From Paramacrobiotus metropolitanus (Eukaryota; Tardigrada; Eutardigrada; Parachela; Macrobiotidae): a stretch of 64,000 nucleotides of DNA. The notes below the pieces were generated by a model. The model did no database searches. It had not been told where the DNA came from and saw only the letters and a list, made by a program, of their open reading frames with translations. Both the position numbers and the translations under genes were made by a program. Every line of letters starts with the position of its first letter. Position 1 is the first letter of the stretch. The stretch covers positions 620,001-684,000 of the forward strand of contig NW_026570257.1 of NCBI RefSeq assembly GCF_019649055.1, in the 5' to 3' direction. Positions 34,700 through 45,350 of the stretch are shown here, piece after piece.

Positions 34700-35750
34700 T
34701 GCTCTGTTTGTGCATTTATATAAATTTTTTTAAACGTGCATCTTTGTACTCGTATCATTGAAACGCATCCTTATTCGATGATAAGGATAATACATAAACT
34801 GCAATCTTTTTTCGAAGTGGTAACGCTTTTTTTCATGATGCGCACATTCAAAAAAATTAAAAAAAAGACTTTCTTAAGAACATAACATAAAGGGATAGGG
34901 GAAATTAACAGCCTGTTTTAGGGAAAATTGTACAGTGCAGGACTGCATAATTATAAAATCCTCAAACCATCCATGGTTAGCAGATTTTCGTACGTATATT
35001 TTATGTGACACCGGAGTAATGCAGTGTAAGGTCAGCGCCGACTGGAACTGGAGTGTTTGGTATACCGTAATTAACCCTCAAGGCAGAACTGCTTTGGCGT
35101 TGAAATCGATGCTCTGACTGCCATAGTTAATTATTAATCCGCAGCATAACACTATGTACGAGGTGTTTCGCAAATTTCACCCAGTTATAACATATACATG
35201 CAGTTAAAATTAAAAGAATACTATTTACGATTATATTCATACCGAAACTGGATTTCGCTAATTAGTTAACACTTCAAAATTTAATATAAGATGGTTTCTT
35301 TCACAACACAATGCTCTGGCACTCAGCCTGGAAGGCAGCCGTTTCTATCTACCGGAAATCAAAGAAGTTGAGAAAATGCAGTCTATCGGACTCAACTGCC
35401 TAAAACATTAAGCTGTGTGCCACTGGCAATTTTTCTGGCACCCAAAAGATCGCGCATAGTTTACAAAGCGGATAAGCGTGGAAAGTAGCGGTACGAGTTA
35501 CTCGATAGAATTTGTAAAATTATGTTTTCAGTTGCGCTCATCGTTAGCAAATAACGTGCAATTTCAGTTCTTGAGTTTTGCATTTCGACTTTAAAATATC
35601 ACTTCCGGATACTATGCGGAGGTAGGTTTCCAGTCTGTTTTTCTTCTGAAGCGTTGCACGGAGGCAATCCGGGTTTTTGCAAAATATTTGTACGTGTTTG
35701 CTCCGATATTTAAAGAACCATCGTTTGTTTGCGTGGAGTAGCTCGGGAAT
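34700..35750. other. Intergenic DNA between gene D and the cystatin-like gene
   Basis: No supported gene. The first exon of the next gene may lie here but could not be fixed. Confidence 0.4.
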
Positions 35751-35759
35751 TAATTTTTT

Positions 35760-36438
35760 CCGAATAAGTGTGGCGAGGCCAGCAGATGCTGAGTCGCAGT
35801 CCATCGCCGATTCTGTAAGTACTTGACCGAAACTCCAACGCACATATGCTTTGAAGTAAAAACATGCACGGTATGGAGCATGTTTAGCTTGCATCTTCCC
35901 CTTCTATAATGTATAAAACCACAGCCGTATTTTGCAATTACTTTTCAGTAATTTGCAAAGCTTGTGACAACTAAATTAATGCTTAAAATTAAAGTTCGAC
36001 TAATATGTTGGCAGGTAAAGGCCTACTCTAGGAGAAAGTAGCAAAGTCAAGTGCGGCTGGCCGGCTGACCACATACAAAGTGATACAGTACATGACGATG
36101 GACATACCATCGTCTGGTGGAGGATTTACCGGCAATGTGACATATTACTTGAAGGTAACCAGTTTTCAAATTATGATTTTTTATTCCGGACTTATTACAG
36201 ACACAGCCAATAAAAAAGAAGCTAACGTGTTGTACGTAATTGGTTAATTATTTGTAAACTGATAATCACTAATACAATACTTAATTATTACAACGTTGCT
36301 AGTTTTGCACAGATTGAAGCTTCTGCGGGAAAGTACATCCAAGTAAACGCTCTGGTAACGGTCGACGGAAAAAAAGATTTGCAAAGCGTTAAGGCGACGA
36401 CAAAGATCAGGATATTTCAGCGGGATTTTGATATCTAA
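35760..36438 (+). CDS. Cystatin-like protein gene, 5' end unresolved
   Basis: Three exon pieces are visible. One ends at 35814 with ARPADAESQSIADS before GTAAGT. The second is 36032-36154 and the third is 36313-36438 (TAA). Both introns are phase 0. The order matches the other cystatin-like genes here: a P-D/E-S N-terminal motif, a helix (EKVAKSSAAGRL), a YKVIQYMTM strand, then VTYYLK, the intron, and IEASAGKY. The YYLK/intron/I step matches GT-Y-x-I-K in stefins. Cystatins block papain-type cysteine proteases through QxVxG, which is not kept here, so inhibition is uncertain. The signal-peptide exon was not found; a TATAAA at about 35910 is inside the gene and is not its promoter. Confidence 0.6.
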
Positions 36439-36439
36439 A

Positions 36440-37445
36440 AGCTGTTTTTGGGCGCAAACTAATCGGATCCGTGAATACCTACACTCGTGCCGAATTGTAA
36501 TTAAATCTTGCGTTGCTGGTTGACCGATGCTCTAGAAACGATTTAAGATTTATTTAATTTTAGTGCATTTTACGCTTTTTGATGCATCGATGAAAGTTTT
36601 GCAGTAGTACGAAGTACGAACTACGTGTACAAAAATCACGATCGAATTCATGCTGCGATTGTCGCCAAAAACAGTGCTAAAATATATGTGTTTCACCTAC
36701 GCGTAGAGCATATTCAGGGCCGATGGAAGTACAGCACAGACAACTTCATCTCTGCATAAAAATTAAAATGATTTTTCAGTTATTTAAAAGCATTTCTATA
36801 TTCCATCCCATTGTAAAAATTATTGATTACGCAACGAAGGCGCGCTGCTTACTTTACATATGTTTTTGCTACTTTGCTCCTCTTTTTAATTTGTGCAGGC
36901 TTATATTATCTGGTGTACAGATATAATGCTACCACTTTGCAATATACGTCGTCGAAGAGTAATCTATCATATTTAAATTCGAACGGCAAATATACAGAAT
37001 TCCAAACCGACAACTAGATAGCCGAAACGTGCCTTTGACAGGTTGCACTGCAAATAGCAATTTAGGAAAATAGCGGGTTATCATCAGCAGATGTCGTTCT
37101 CATCAGTGATTTTTGCACCAAATTTGTAATTACTTCCATTATGTCGTTAACACTGACCACCAGCTCGTGATTCGGCTCACCATATCAATAATAACAAAAT
37201 GCATCGCCGACAATGGCAAAGCAGGCAACCTTGATGGACTTTCTGATAAGTATAGTATGACTGCTGTGGAGAATCATTCCGATTACGTCCGCCAAGCATC
37301 CGTTAATTGGTGACTCGGTAGCGTCCGTTAGCATTATTACACTATACTTTGACACTGCCGGGTGTTGATTTCAGGGTCGCGCGATAATTACACATGTAGT
37401 TACTTGGCACCGTTCACACAAGTCATCTCAACACTTAATGCATAT
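36440..37445. other. Intergenic DNA between the cystatin-like gene and gene E
   Basis: No gene supported. Confidence 0.45.
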
Positions 37446-37450
37446 ACAAG

Positions 37451-37458
37451 TATAAAAG
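37451..37458 (+). promoter_or_regulatory. TATA box of gene E
   Basis: TATAAAAG lies about 105 bp before the ATG at 37559. Confidence 0.65.
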
Positions 37459-37558
37459 ATGTCACGGAACGAAGAAAAATTAAGCAATCCCTCTTAGCAT
37501 TCACTTCTCCGTTCTCATAGGATCTTATACGACATTTATTGATAGCTACTGCATCACG

Positions 37559-38380
37559 ATGAAGTACATAATCGTGTCTGTTCTGTTTGTTGGATTATGC
37601 CACGCCAAAACGTTGGTAAGCTTCGAGTTAGCTATTCTTCTCCGGTATTACTTCGATTACTTATCGTGCGGGATTCGAAGGTGAAACGTTATGTGTCTGG
37701 TTAAATGAGCGAAAGGTCACGTTATGCAATTGATATGCGGTATATTCTGTAACGTAAAAATAGTTAACTAATTTATTTGTTTAGGTAAAACGCGCCCCTT
37801 CCGCTCAAAGCCCCAAGGTTTTCTCAGCCTTAGATGTGCTGAGAGGCGGGGCCAATCGGCAGCTCGGTGTTGACCAGATCCAAGAGTTGTGGCTAAATGT
37901 TAAACCCGGTCAAGATTTCCCGCTCATCGCTGAGATCCCCAAAGCCAGCGTCGACTGTGCAAAATTCAATCAACCCGGCTTCTATGCGGATGTTGACGCT
38001 GGGCAATGTCAGGTCTTCCATCGCTGTGATATTAACGGGAATTTGACCAGCTATCTGTGCCCCAACATGACGGTATAAAAAACGCTTTTTAACAGATACA
38101 CCGACACACTAAATTTGCACTTTTGATTTTGCAGCTGTTTAACCAAATTACGCTGGTATGCGACTGGTGGTTCAATATTGACTGCGCTCAAGCCAAACAG
38201 TTTTACGATTACTCTAACAGCCGCCTGTATCAAGAGGGTGTGGCTCTTCTGGATGACGAACCAGACTACACCATGGCCATTACCGGAGCGGCGCAACAGA
38301 TGCTTGCTGCGAAGGACTCTTCCGGTGGGAGCTCCGGTGGAAAGAAGAAGAGAAAGCACAAGAAATCCCGTGAACAGTAA
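37559..38380 (+). CDS. Gene E: secreted CBM14 chitin-binding protein (WW type)
   Basis: Exons 37559-37615, 37785-38072 and 38135-38380, phase-0 introns. The signal peptide is MKYIIVSVLFVGLCHAKTL. Exon 2 starts VKRAPSAQSPKVF, then DVLRGGANRQLGVDQIQELW and the first four CBM14 cysteines. Exon 3 carries CDWWFNIDC, LLDDEPDYTMAITGAAQQ and a Ser/Gly then very basic end (KKKRKHKKSREQ). It is closest to gene D in layout and tail start (YTMAITGAA). It is probably secreted with its basic tail, which could tie chitin to acidic matrix or nucleic acid (inference). AATAAA at 38616. Confidence 0.9.
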
Positions 38381-38639
38381 CTGTGAATTGTCGGTGCGCA
38401 CAATTTTACCATTATATACTGACTGCTGGCCGGCAGCATTAATGGTTACCGTTTAATTTCTCAATTATAAGTACCGCTGCATGTGTTCTGTTTATTTGAT
38501 GCAAGAGGATTGCGGTTTTCTAGTCATAAGCTGGCGAATGATGTGACAATCGGGCGCTTAGTTTTACAGAAGTGACCGACTGATTATCGTGTCAGGTGTC
38601 CACCTTTTGCCTGTGAATAAACGTTAAAAGCAGCTGCAT

Positions 38640-39800
38640 GGGTCGTAAAGCCCCAGTGACGGTGAGTCCTCAGAGTTAAGCCTGCATTTATTTCGCTGAA
38701 AGGCTACGGTGAAAGAGATCTGATATCCACGTGATACTCGCTTCAAATTAGTGCTCACCGTTTCTTGATATGCTTTGATTAGCGTATCTCACTTTTTAGC
38801 CAAATTGCCCAAATACGGCGCTTCTTATGCTTGCAGCCGGATTTGGGGTTTGTCGTATTTGCAGTTTTGCATACACTAGTGGGTCATCTGGAAAATTTGT
38901 AGCACGTACTCCGTATGACAGTACTGCACAATACGGAAAAGTTTCGTCTGACTCGCGTTTTCTTTGGGCCTGTAGCCATAATTTTGTTAAAAGGAACTGG
39001 CTTCCGACAGCTGGCAAACCACAACACTTATCGTCGACTTCTTGTTGGTATGTTGTTGTTTCATCGTTGATTGTCTTCGATTCGACCTTAACAACGAAAA
39101 CGGATATAGTTTGATAAGGTACAAATCGGCAAGGCAGATGGCTATAGTGACCGCTTAGGTTTCGACCTTGACGTTATGGCACGCTGCGCGAGTAGCCAGT
39201 AGCCATATGAGGAAGTAGCATACTGCAATATGACCTGTTTTGGCTCAGAAGTTTATAACAGTGCACTACCCAGTACGTGGTACGCTTTCAAGCTCACGAT
39301 GGAGAGTGTTGTGAATCATGTCCGTGGTTCACTTTCACTGTAAGGAGAGGGGAAGAATCATATTTTTGTCCATAGCCTGTGATCTTTGGTTAGCCAGGCG
39401 TATTTAAAGAAATCAGTTTCTACAGATGCCCTACGTAGGTATCAATGAATTAGCGTAAAAATATTAATGACAGTAACGGAGATATGTAATGGAGCGGGAG
39501 TTTCTTACTGCTGCGACCTGCAAGCGACGAAAAACGACAGATTTCGTTTCAAGTCGCAAATCACAAACATGCGGAGATAAAGTAAAGTCCGTAAAGGCTA
39601 ACGAGTAACGAGTAGTATCCACGGTCGCGAACAAAACCGTATGTTATCGGATAATCACGTTGTCAGGTACAAAGAGTCATACTCAGGCAATCGTTGAAAC
39701 AGTTATGGTAAGCAACACAACGGTTAACATTTACTAGGCGCTAAGCAGCAGTAAGTAATCCACAAAATTTGTGGATTATTATATAACAGTAGTATACGTC
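38640..39800. other. Intergenic DNA between gene E and the receptor gene
   Basis: No gene supported. The frame 38827-39114 has no family or splice support. Confidence 0.45.
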
Positions 39801-39806
39801 CACAAA

Positions 39807-40673
39807 TTACGCGCGGCCGAACTTGCGGAGGCTGATAATCCACATGATAGGATCGAACAGAATTTGCAGCATAAACAACGTATGAAGATACTGGACTACA
39901 GTGAACAGCGTCATGGCTGCCTCTTTACTGGCAAACCATTGGTAGAAGAATGTAGCGGCAAGTGGTAACCAGCAGATTATTACACTAATCGTTGTGAAGG
40001 TCAAAATCAGAAAAGGGCGAACGATGTTGCGCTCTTTAACACTTGGCTGCTTTTGCACTCCGACCACATGTTCCCTGTGGTGCTTCTGTATTTCTACAGA
40101 GGTCACCGGCAAGCTATCGTCAAGGTTCTTGTTAAAAGCGCTGATTCTCTTAATTTGCTTAAACCTGAACCGTTTTATAATGACGAATACGTATATTCCG
40201 ATAATGCAAAACAGTGGAGCAAAACGATTAAAAACACTATCAAATTTCATGTAGTATAAATACGCATTTGGTGGTCCGAAACACACAACCGATCCGCCTG
40301 GCTTAGGTTGATAATGAATAGGCATGTACAAGATAAATCCCGGCAATTTCAGGATATGTACGTACACAAATGTGGCGCAACAGATGATAACCGCGACCTT
40401 TTTGGTGTGATATACCCGGTAATGATGCGGGAATTGCAGCGCCCAAAAGCGATTCAGTGCGATCAACAAATGGCAGATAACCGGGAATTGCGGCATCAGC
40501 CACTGAAAATAGCCCAAAACCGTGCAGATGGTGAAACCCAACGATTGAATATCCAAGCCGCAAAATTCACTGAGAAATAGTAGCGGTGATGCACCCGTTA
40601 CGTAGATCGTGTTTATGATGAATAAAAACAAAAGGTAAACTGTGAAATGGTTGATGTAAGAAGGTTTGACCAT
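39807..40673 (-). CDS. Divergent rhodopsin-like receptor, TM1 missing
   Basis: The 288-residue frame has hydrophobic segments matching TM2-TM7 but begins inside what should be TM2 (MVKPSYINHFTVYLLFL), so TM1 is absent. The TM3 cysteine (SEFCGLD) and a loop cysteine (SVVCFGPP) are present. NRFW replaces DRY, ICWLPL fits the CWxP of TM6, and FDPIMW replaces NPxxY in TM7. Immediately upstream on its strand is the large inverted repeat with 9-bp tandem core (40689-41030). It has probably lost its 5' end to that repeat, or its first exon lies beyond it. It is related in style to the receptor at 18.9 kb (NRIW/NRFW) but not a recent copy. Confidence 0.65.
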   Translation of the reverse strand: MVKPSYINHFTVYLLFLFIINTIYVTGASPLLFLSEFCGLDIQSLGFTICTVLGYFQWLMPQFPVICHLLIALNRFWALQFPHHYRVYHTKKVAVIICCATFVYVHILKLPGFILYMPIHYQPKPGGSVVCFGPPNAYLYYMKFDSVFNRFAPLFCIIGIYVFVIIKRFRFKQIKRISAFNKNLDDSLPVTSVEIQKHHREHVVGVQKQPSVKERNIVRPFLILTFTTISVIICWLPLAATFFYQWFASKEAAMTLFTVVQYLHTLFMLQILFDPIMWIISLRKFGRA

Positions 40674-40688
40674 GTGGACAACCAGAAG

Positions 40689-41030
40689 GGCCCGCGCTCA
40701 AGCTCTGACTCTGACTCAGACTCTGACCGCTCAAACTCTGACTCTGACTACTCAAAGTCTGACTCTGACTGTCCAAACTCTGACTCTGACTGAATAACCT
40801 AAGAATAACTTGAGAAACCTAAGAATCCTAAGAAACCTAAGAAACCTAAGAAACCTAAGAAACTTAAGAAACCTAAGAAACCTAAGAAACCTAAGAAACC
40901 TATTAAGAAACCTAAGAAACCTTCAGAGTCAGAGTCAGACTTTGAGTAGTCAGAGTCAGAGTTTGAGTGGTCAGAATCAGAGTCAGAGTTGGAGTCTAGG
41001 CCAACCAGGGCCCAGGCCCAGGGCCAAGGG
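40689..41030. repeat. Inverted repeat with a tandem 9-bp core
   Basis: The left arm (about 40695-40797) is made of CTCTGACTCTGACT-type 6-bp repeats with ACTACTCAAAG and CCGCTCAAAC breaks. The right arm (about 40920-41015) is its imperfect reverse complement with the same breaks in mirrored order. Between them, about 40797-40922 is a run of AAGAAACCT 9-mers. The whole could fold into a long hairpin. GC-rich GGGCCC-type ends mark both sides. Confidence 0.85.
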
Positions 41031-41079
41031 CCACATTGAGGCATAGTGAAGAGAGTGCAATGAAAACACGAATGCAAAA

Positions 41080-43255
41080 TAACGGCGTGGTGTGTCCGCG
41101 TACCGGAAGTGCGCTCCAGTCGAATGTCGTGTTTGTCGTTTGGTTAACTGTACTTGTCATTTTCAGGTTTTAAAGGCTGAGTTTGCGAACTTGTGCAGCG
41201 AGTAACTGTTGCAACAGAAAGCACAACTCGAAAATGTCGCAAACACCTACTTACATGCTTAATTAATCATAAAATGCCCTTTCCCGTGCAAGGCGTGGGA
41301 GGATTCCATCGTCTCATCCTTTTTCAGTAAACAGTTAATGTCATTTACCGCCCAAGTCAAGGACAAAGAATGTCACTCAACCTCGTACGATTCGAAGATA
41401 ATCACGCAAAGTATCTGCAGCAGAATAAAATAAATTACGTAATTGTGCACTGTTTTACACAACTGAACGGAAATATTTACCCATAAGCTACAGACGTAGT
41501 ATAAAAATTCTTCTTTCGAATAAAAGCACTAACCATTCCTGAAATTATCAAAAGATTGCAAGAGGTGATGTAATTGAGACTTACGTAGGTGTACTGACTC
41601 AAGAGCGCTACGCCGTATGTAATAAAACAAAACTCGATTTACTATGCGTACTTCTGAGGTATCACAGAAAATATTGTATGAATTGTAATGAATGGATTTG
41701 CGTGTACGACATCGTACGACAAAATGCGTAATTCGCTGCTAAAGTTGCAAGGTCTCTAGTTACAACGGAACCGAAGAGGAACCAACAAAATGCGACCTGG
41801 AGATTGAGGGTACCGTTGTCAAAGCGAACCTTGTCTGGGTAGCGATAACACGAGGTCGGATGGTTTGATCTAATTCCTTTTTGCAGTGGTGGGGCAGTTG
41901 TGGGGGGTGACGTGCTGGGACATTGTGGCTGTCTTTTACCACCCTAGCCCAAAGAAAGCCGGTAGCACAACACATATGAAGCTGACGACAGCAACGCCGG
42001 AAATATGCCTTCGTCGAGGATGAGACATACCCTCTGTTCACTACCACCGCATTAGATCTTGCAGAGTACATCACATCGATAATCTGTTTAAGCAAGCAGA
42101 AACTGCGTTCACAATATATTGCGAACAAAGCCGGCGCGGTCGTGGTGTGAGGAGTTTTCTCTTAGTTAAGACCGGTACAGAAATCACTGACAGTAATGAT
42201 CTCGCCACTTATTTTTCGTATTTTATAACAAGCAGAAATTTTGAAATCAAAATTGATTTTGCAAAGTATGTAGAGTACATTTGTGCGCAGCCTCTGAACG
42301 CTAATGAAATTGGTGCGCAGCCTTTCTTAATTTGGCCTTACGTGAAAATTACTTTTATTTATAAAATGTTAGTGAAGTTAGAGCTACTTTGTATCTGCAA
42401 CAAAAGAGTAAAACGAGACGTCGAGGTTAGGCAAATTTGGTGCAGGCACGGTATCAAAGAGCCGTTGTTCTGCTGTACACTGTGGTTTGGGGCACCTTTT
42501 ACGTGAAATCGGCACAAATGGAATTTTGATTAGCCTTATAAAACGATTATGAAGAGTTCTAACATGTTATGTATACATGAACTGGAAAATTGTTCAAAAA
42601 CTAATATTCGAAAAGCACAGACTCTCTGTTACACTTAGCTTTCTGAATAACATTGCCAGATTTTATGTAAGGAAATTACTAGAAGATCTGTCGAAATCAA
42701 AAATTTTGACATAACTTGAGAACACACTATACGACGGTATTTATTTGGAACTGCACATTAAATCCTCATAAACGTCTCCGCACTTGATCTTGTGCTAAAA
42801 CGCTCACTGATAGGTCGAGAATCGAGATCGTAATAATTTTAATATGCGCATAATTAGTCAACGCTTAGATGTACTCAACATGATACATCTACACAGGTAA
42901 GCCAAGTCCATTAAAATCACTGATCGCTTTGTTCACGACAAATTATATGCTGCTCCAGTTTCGCTTTCGCGTTCTATTATACCACCTGCGCCGATCATCT
43001 GGCTTCGATCAACAGCGCATACAGCCGAAAAAACAACATGGCCGATAATTAGCGCTTTCATATTCTTTAGCGCATCTTTATGTGGAGCAATAGCATAATT
43101 CCATGGCGTTCAGAGTGGCAGTTCAGTATGCACACCGGCATAGCGCCACTGTCCGCGGGTCAACTTCGCTGTGTCTCTGTGCAGTGTATGTATGCCAACA
43201 GACCACCGATGGACGAACGCCGTGCATCTTCGGCGCCACTCGAAAAGCATAAGGG
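41080..43255. other. Intergenic DNA between the repeat and gene F
   Basis: No gene supported. Frames at 41760-42128 (minus) and 42147-42506 (plus) show no family signal, signal peptide or splice pairs. Confidence 0.45.
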
Positions 43256-43258
43256 TGA

Positions 43259-43266
43259 TATAAAAT
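43259..43266 (+). promoter_or_regulatory. TATA box of gene F
   Basis: ATATAAAA lies about 100 bp before the ATG at 43364. Confidence 0.5.
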
Positions 43267-43363
43267 GTTTGTGTTGTTTTGACAAAGAGCATCACATCAT
43301 CTTTTGCCACTTTCCGCACTTTTTCCTATCTTCAAGCCAAAGCCCGCGCCAAACCGAAGTACC

Positions 43364-44520
43364 ATGAAATCCGCCATCTTTTTCGCCCTCTGTGTGGTGG
43401 TCTGCAGTGCCCGCACCCTGGTACGCGTAGAAACGATTTAAAATTTTCTGACGCAGTAAATAAATTCTCTTCGTCATTTGCAGGACAAACGGGCTAGCGA
43501 TCAGAACCCCAAAGTTTTCTCCGCCTTGGACAAACTCAGGGGAGGCGCCAACAAGGCTTTGAGCGTAGATCAGATCCAGGAATTGTGGTTGAATGTCAAG
43601 CCCGGCCAAGATTTCCCTCTCATTGCCACCATTCCCAAAGCCAACGTAGACTGTGCCTCAGTCAAGCCAGGTTTCTATGCTAACGATGGCGAAGGCAAAT
43701 GCCAGGCTTTCGATCGTTGCGACGTCAACGGAAACTTGACCAGCTACCTGTGCCCCAACATGACGGTAAGTGACTGGGTTTGCCGGCAACTTTCGTTTTG
43801 CACCGAGGACCGAGGTCATACCGGTGTAAAATTATTTTTTGCGAAAATAAACTGATTCGTACTTTGCTGCATCCTTTTGAACCTATTAATTTTATTAGTT
43901 TTAGATTTTCGCTAATAATTTTACCAAAAGAAATTAAGAAATTAACACCAAGTAGGAGTGCATTTTACGGTTAACTTCAGTATCCGTATGAACAGAGTAC
44001 ACTTCAAAGTATTCACGGCATACTTGAAAATGAAAATTTTAGATCAGAATAACAATACCGTACTAAGAGGAATTTATTATGTCGTCAAAGAACGTCTATG
44101 TGAAAAGTTGAATGTAGTCCTGCAAAACGTACCTAAAGGCTTATTATACGAGTATTATGATATTAGAAACTTTTGTGCTGTTGTAAGAAGATTACACAAT
44201 ACTCCGTTAATTTTCACACCTTCGAAAATAACCGCGCGCATCTTACCATGTCACAGTCTTGTTCCTTTTATTTACAGCTGTTCAACCAGATCACCTTGAT
44301 CTGCGATTGGTGGTTCAACATTGACTGCTCGCAAGCCCGCTCTTTCTACGACTACACCAACTCCCGCCTGTATGTCGAGGGAGCCGTGCTGTTGGATGAT
44401 GAACCCGATTACGTCATGGCCTCCACCGGTGCCGTCGCTGCTGCGTCTGGCGATGCTGCTCCCAAGGCTGCCAAGAAGAGCGGCGGCAAAAAGGGCAGCA
44501 AGAAGAACAAGGCTGAATAG
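43364..44520 (+). CDS. Gene F: secreted CBM14 protein, mosaic of the two subfamilies
   Basis: Exons 43364-43420, 43484-43765 and 44278-44520, phase-0 introns. The signal peptide is MKSAIFFALCVVVCSARTL. Exon 2 begins like the WW genes (DKRASDQ, DKLRGGANKALSVDQIQELW), then from about 43646 is nearly the same as gene C exon 2 (VDCASVKPGFYANDGEGKCQ): 6 differences in 120 bp by hand alignment. Exon 3 is again WW type (CDWWFNIDC). This is what gene conversion from a gene-C-like donor would leave. The tail is Ala/Lys-rich (KKSGGKKGSKKNKAE). Function is as for its paralogues. Confidence 0.9.
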
Positions 44521-44632
44521 ATGACCTTCATCGCTAAGCAGAATTAACTGGATTACTGGAGTTTAAATTTTGTGATACTAAAATTGACAGTACATGTACA
44601 AAGGAAGTTTTCGTTTTGCTAATTCAGTGCGC

Positions 44633-44651
44633 ATGGTTGCAGGCGGCCATG
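44633..44651 (+). promoter_or_regulatory. Shared 3'-UTR motif after gene F
   Basis: ATGGTTGCAGGCGGCCATG differs by one base from the motif after gene D. It could form a short hairpin. Confidence 0.4.
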
Positions 44652-44659
44652 CCGCTCCT

Positions 44660-45265
44660 AACCGCTTTGCATAATACTAATTGTTAACGAGTAATATTGA
44701 TCTTGGAATTAGGGCAAATCATAGCAATGACACAGAACTAATAAAAATAAACTGTGTTAATGAACTTTCGCGACTTGGTTAAGGGGAATTAGCTTGCACT
44801 AATCCAGTTATTGTACTACACGTGCAGTGCCTCGTTTGACTTAATTACTCAATAAAGAAATTTAATTTCAATTTTTGCATTTTAATTGCCCGTATTTTAC
44901 GGTGGTGGAGATATTTGATTACGCAGTTGCAGATAATTGATAGGTTGGGTGGTTATTTATCGCCGCGCCGTGGAAATTCTTCATAGCTGTTGTGCCAATA
45001 AACCGTGTAATAAAGAAAAATGTAACGATCGTTGATTATTATACCGCATTACCTAAACAATACCTTTGAGCTGCTGCTCGTTAGCATCGACTCTCATAAA
45101 AAGGTTAATGATCATTCAGACGATATTCATGCTGAAATAAAAGTGCTTTTTTACCGCGCATATGTAATATCCAGCTGCTTAACGCACAATTATCTTACTT
45201 CCATTACATAATCGAACAAGAACCATATTTCGCGCATTTTTGATCAGTCAGTTGTTTTTTTAACA
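44660..45265. other. Intergenic DNA between genes F and G
   Basis: It holds several AATAAA signals for gene F (about 44740-44760 and 44850) and nothing else supported. Confidence 0.45.
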
Positions 45266-45268
45266 CCT

Positions 45269-45276
45269 CTATAAAG
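45269..45276 (+). promoter_or_regulatory. TATA box of gene G
   Basis: CTATAAAG lies about 80 bp before the ATG at 45351. A weaker CATAAAAAGG lies at about 45095. Confidence 0.45.
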
Positions 45277-45350
45277 TCTGTGATTTTTATCTTTTTCGAC
45301 TTCCTTACATAAGCTTTCACAATACCGGGATATATCCATATATCCGTACA

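Noticed and set aside
35544-35894. Minus-strand frame of 116 codons
   Set aside because: The plus strand here carries the ARPADAESQSIADS exon with a GTAAGT donor that fits the cystatin-like family, so the minus frame is taken as a shadow.
42147-42506. Plus-strand frame of 119 codons
   Set aside because: It has no signal peptide, family match or promoter, and the composition is that of AT-rich intergenic DNA.
43958-44299. Open frame inside gene F
   Set aside because: It lies in intron 2 of gene F and runs into exon 3 in the wrong frame.
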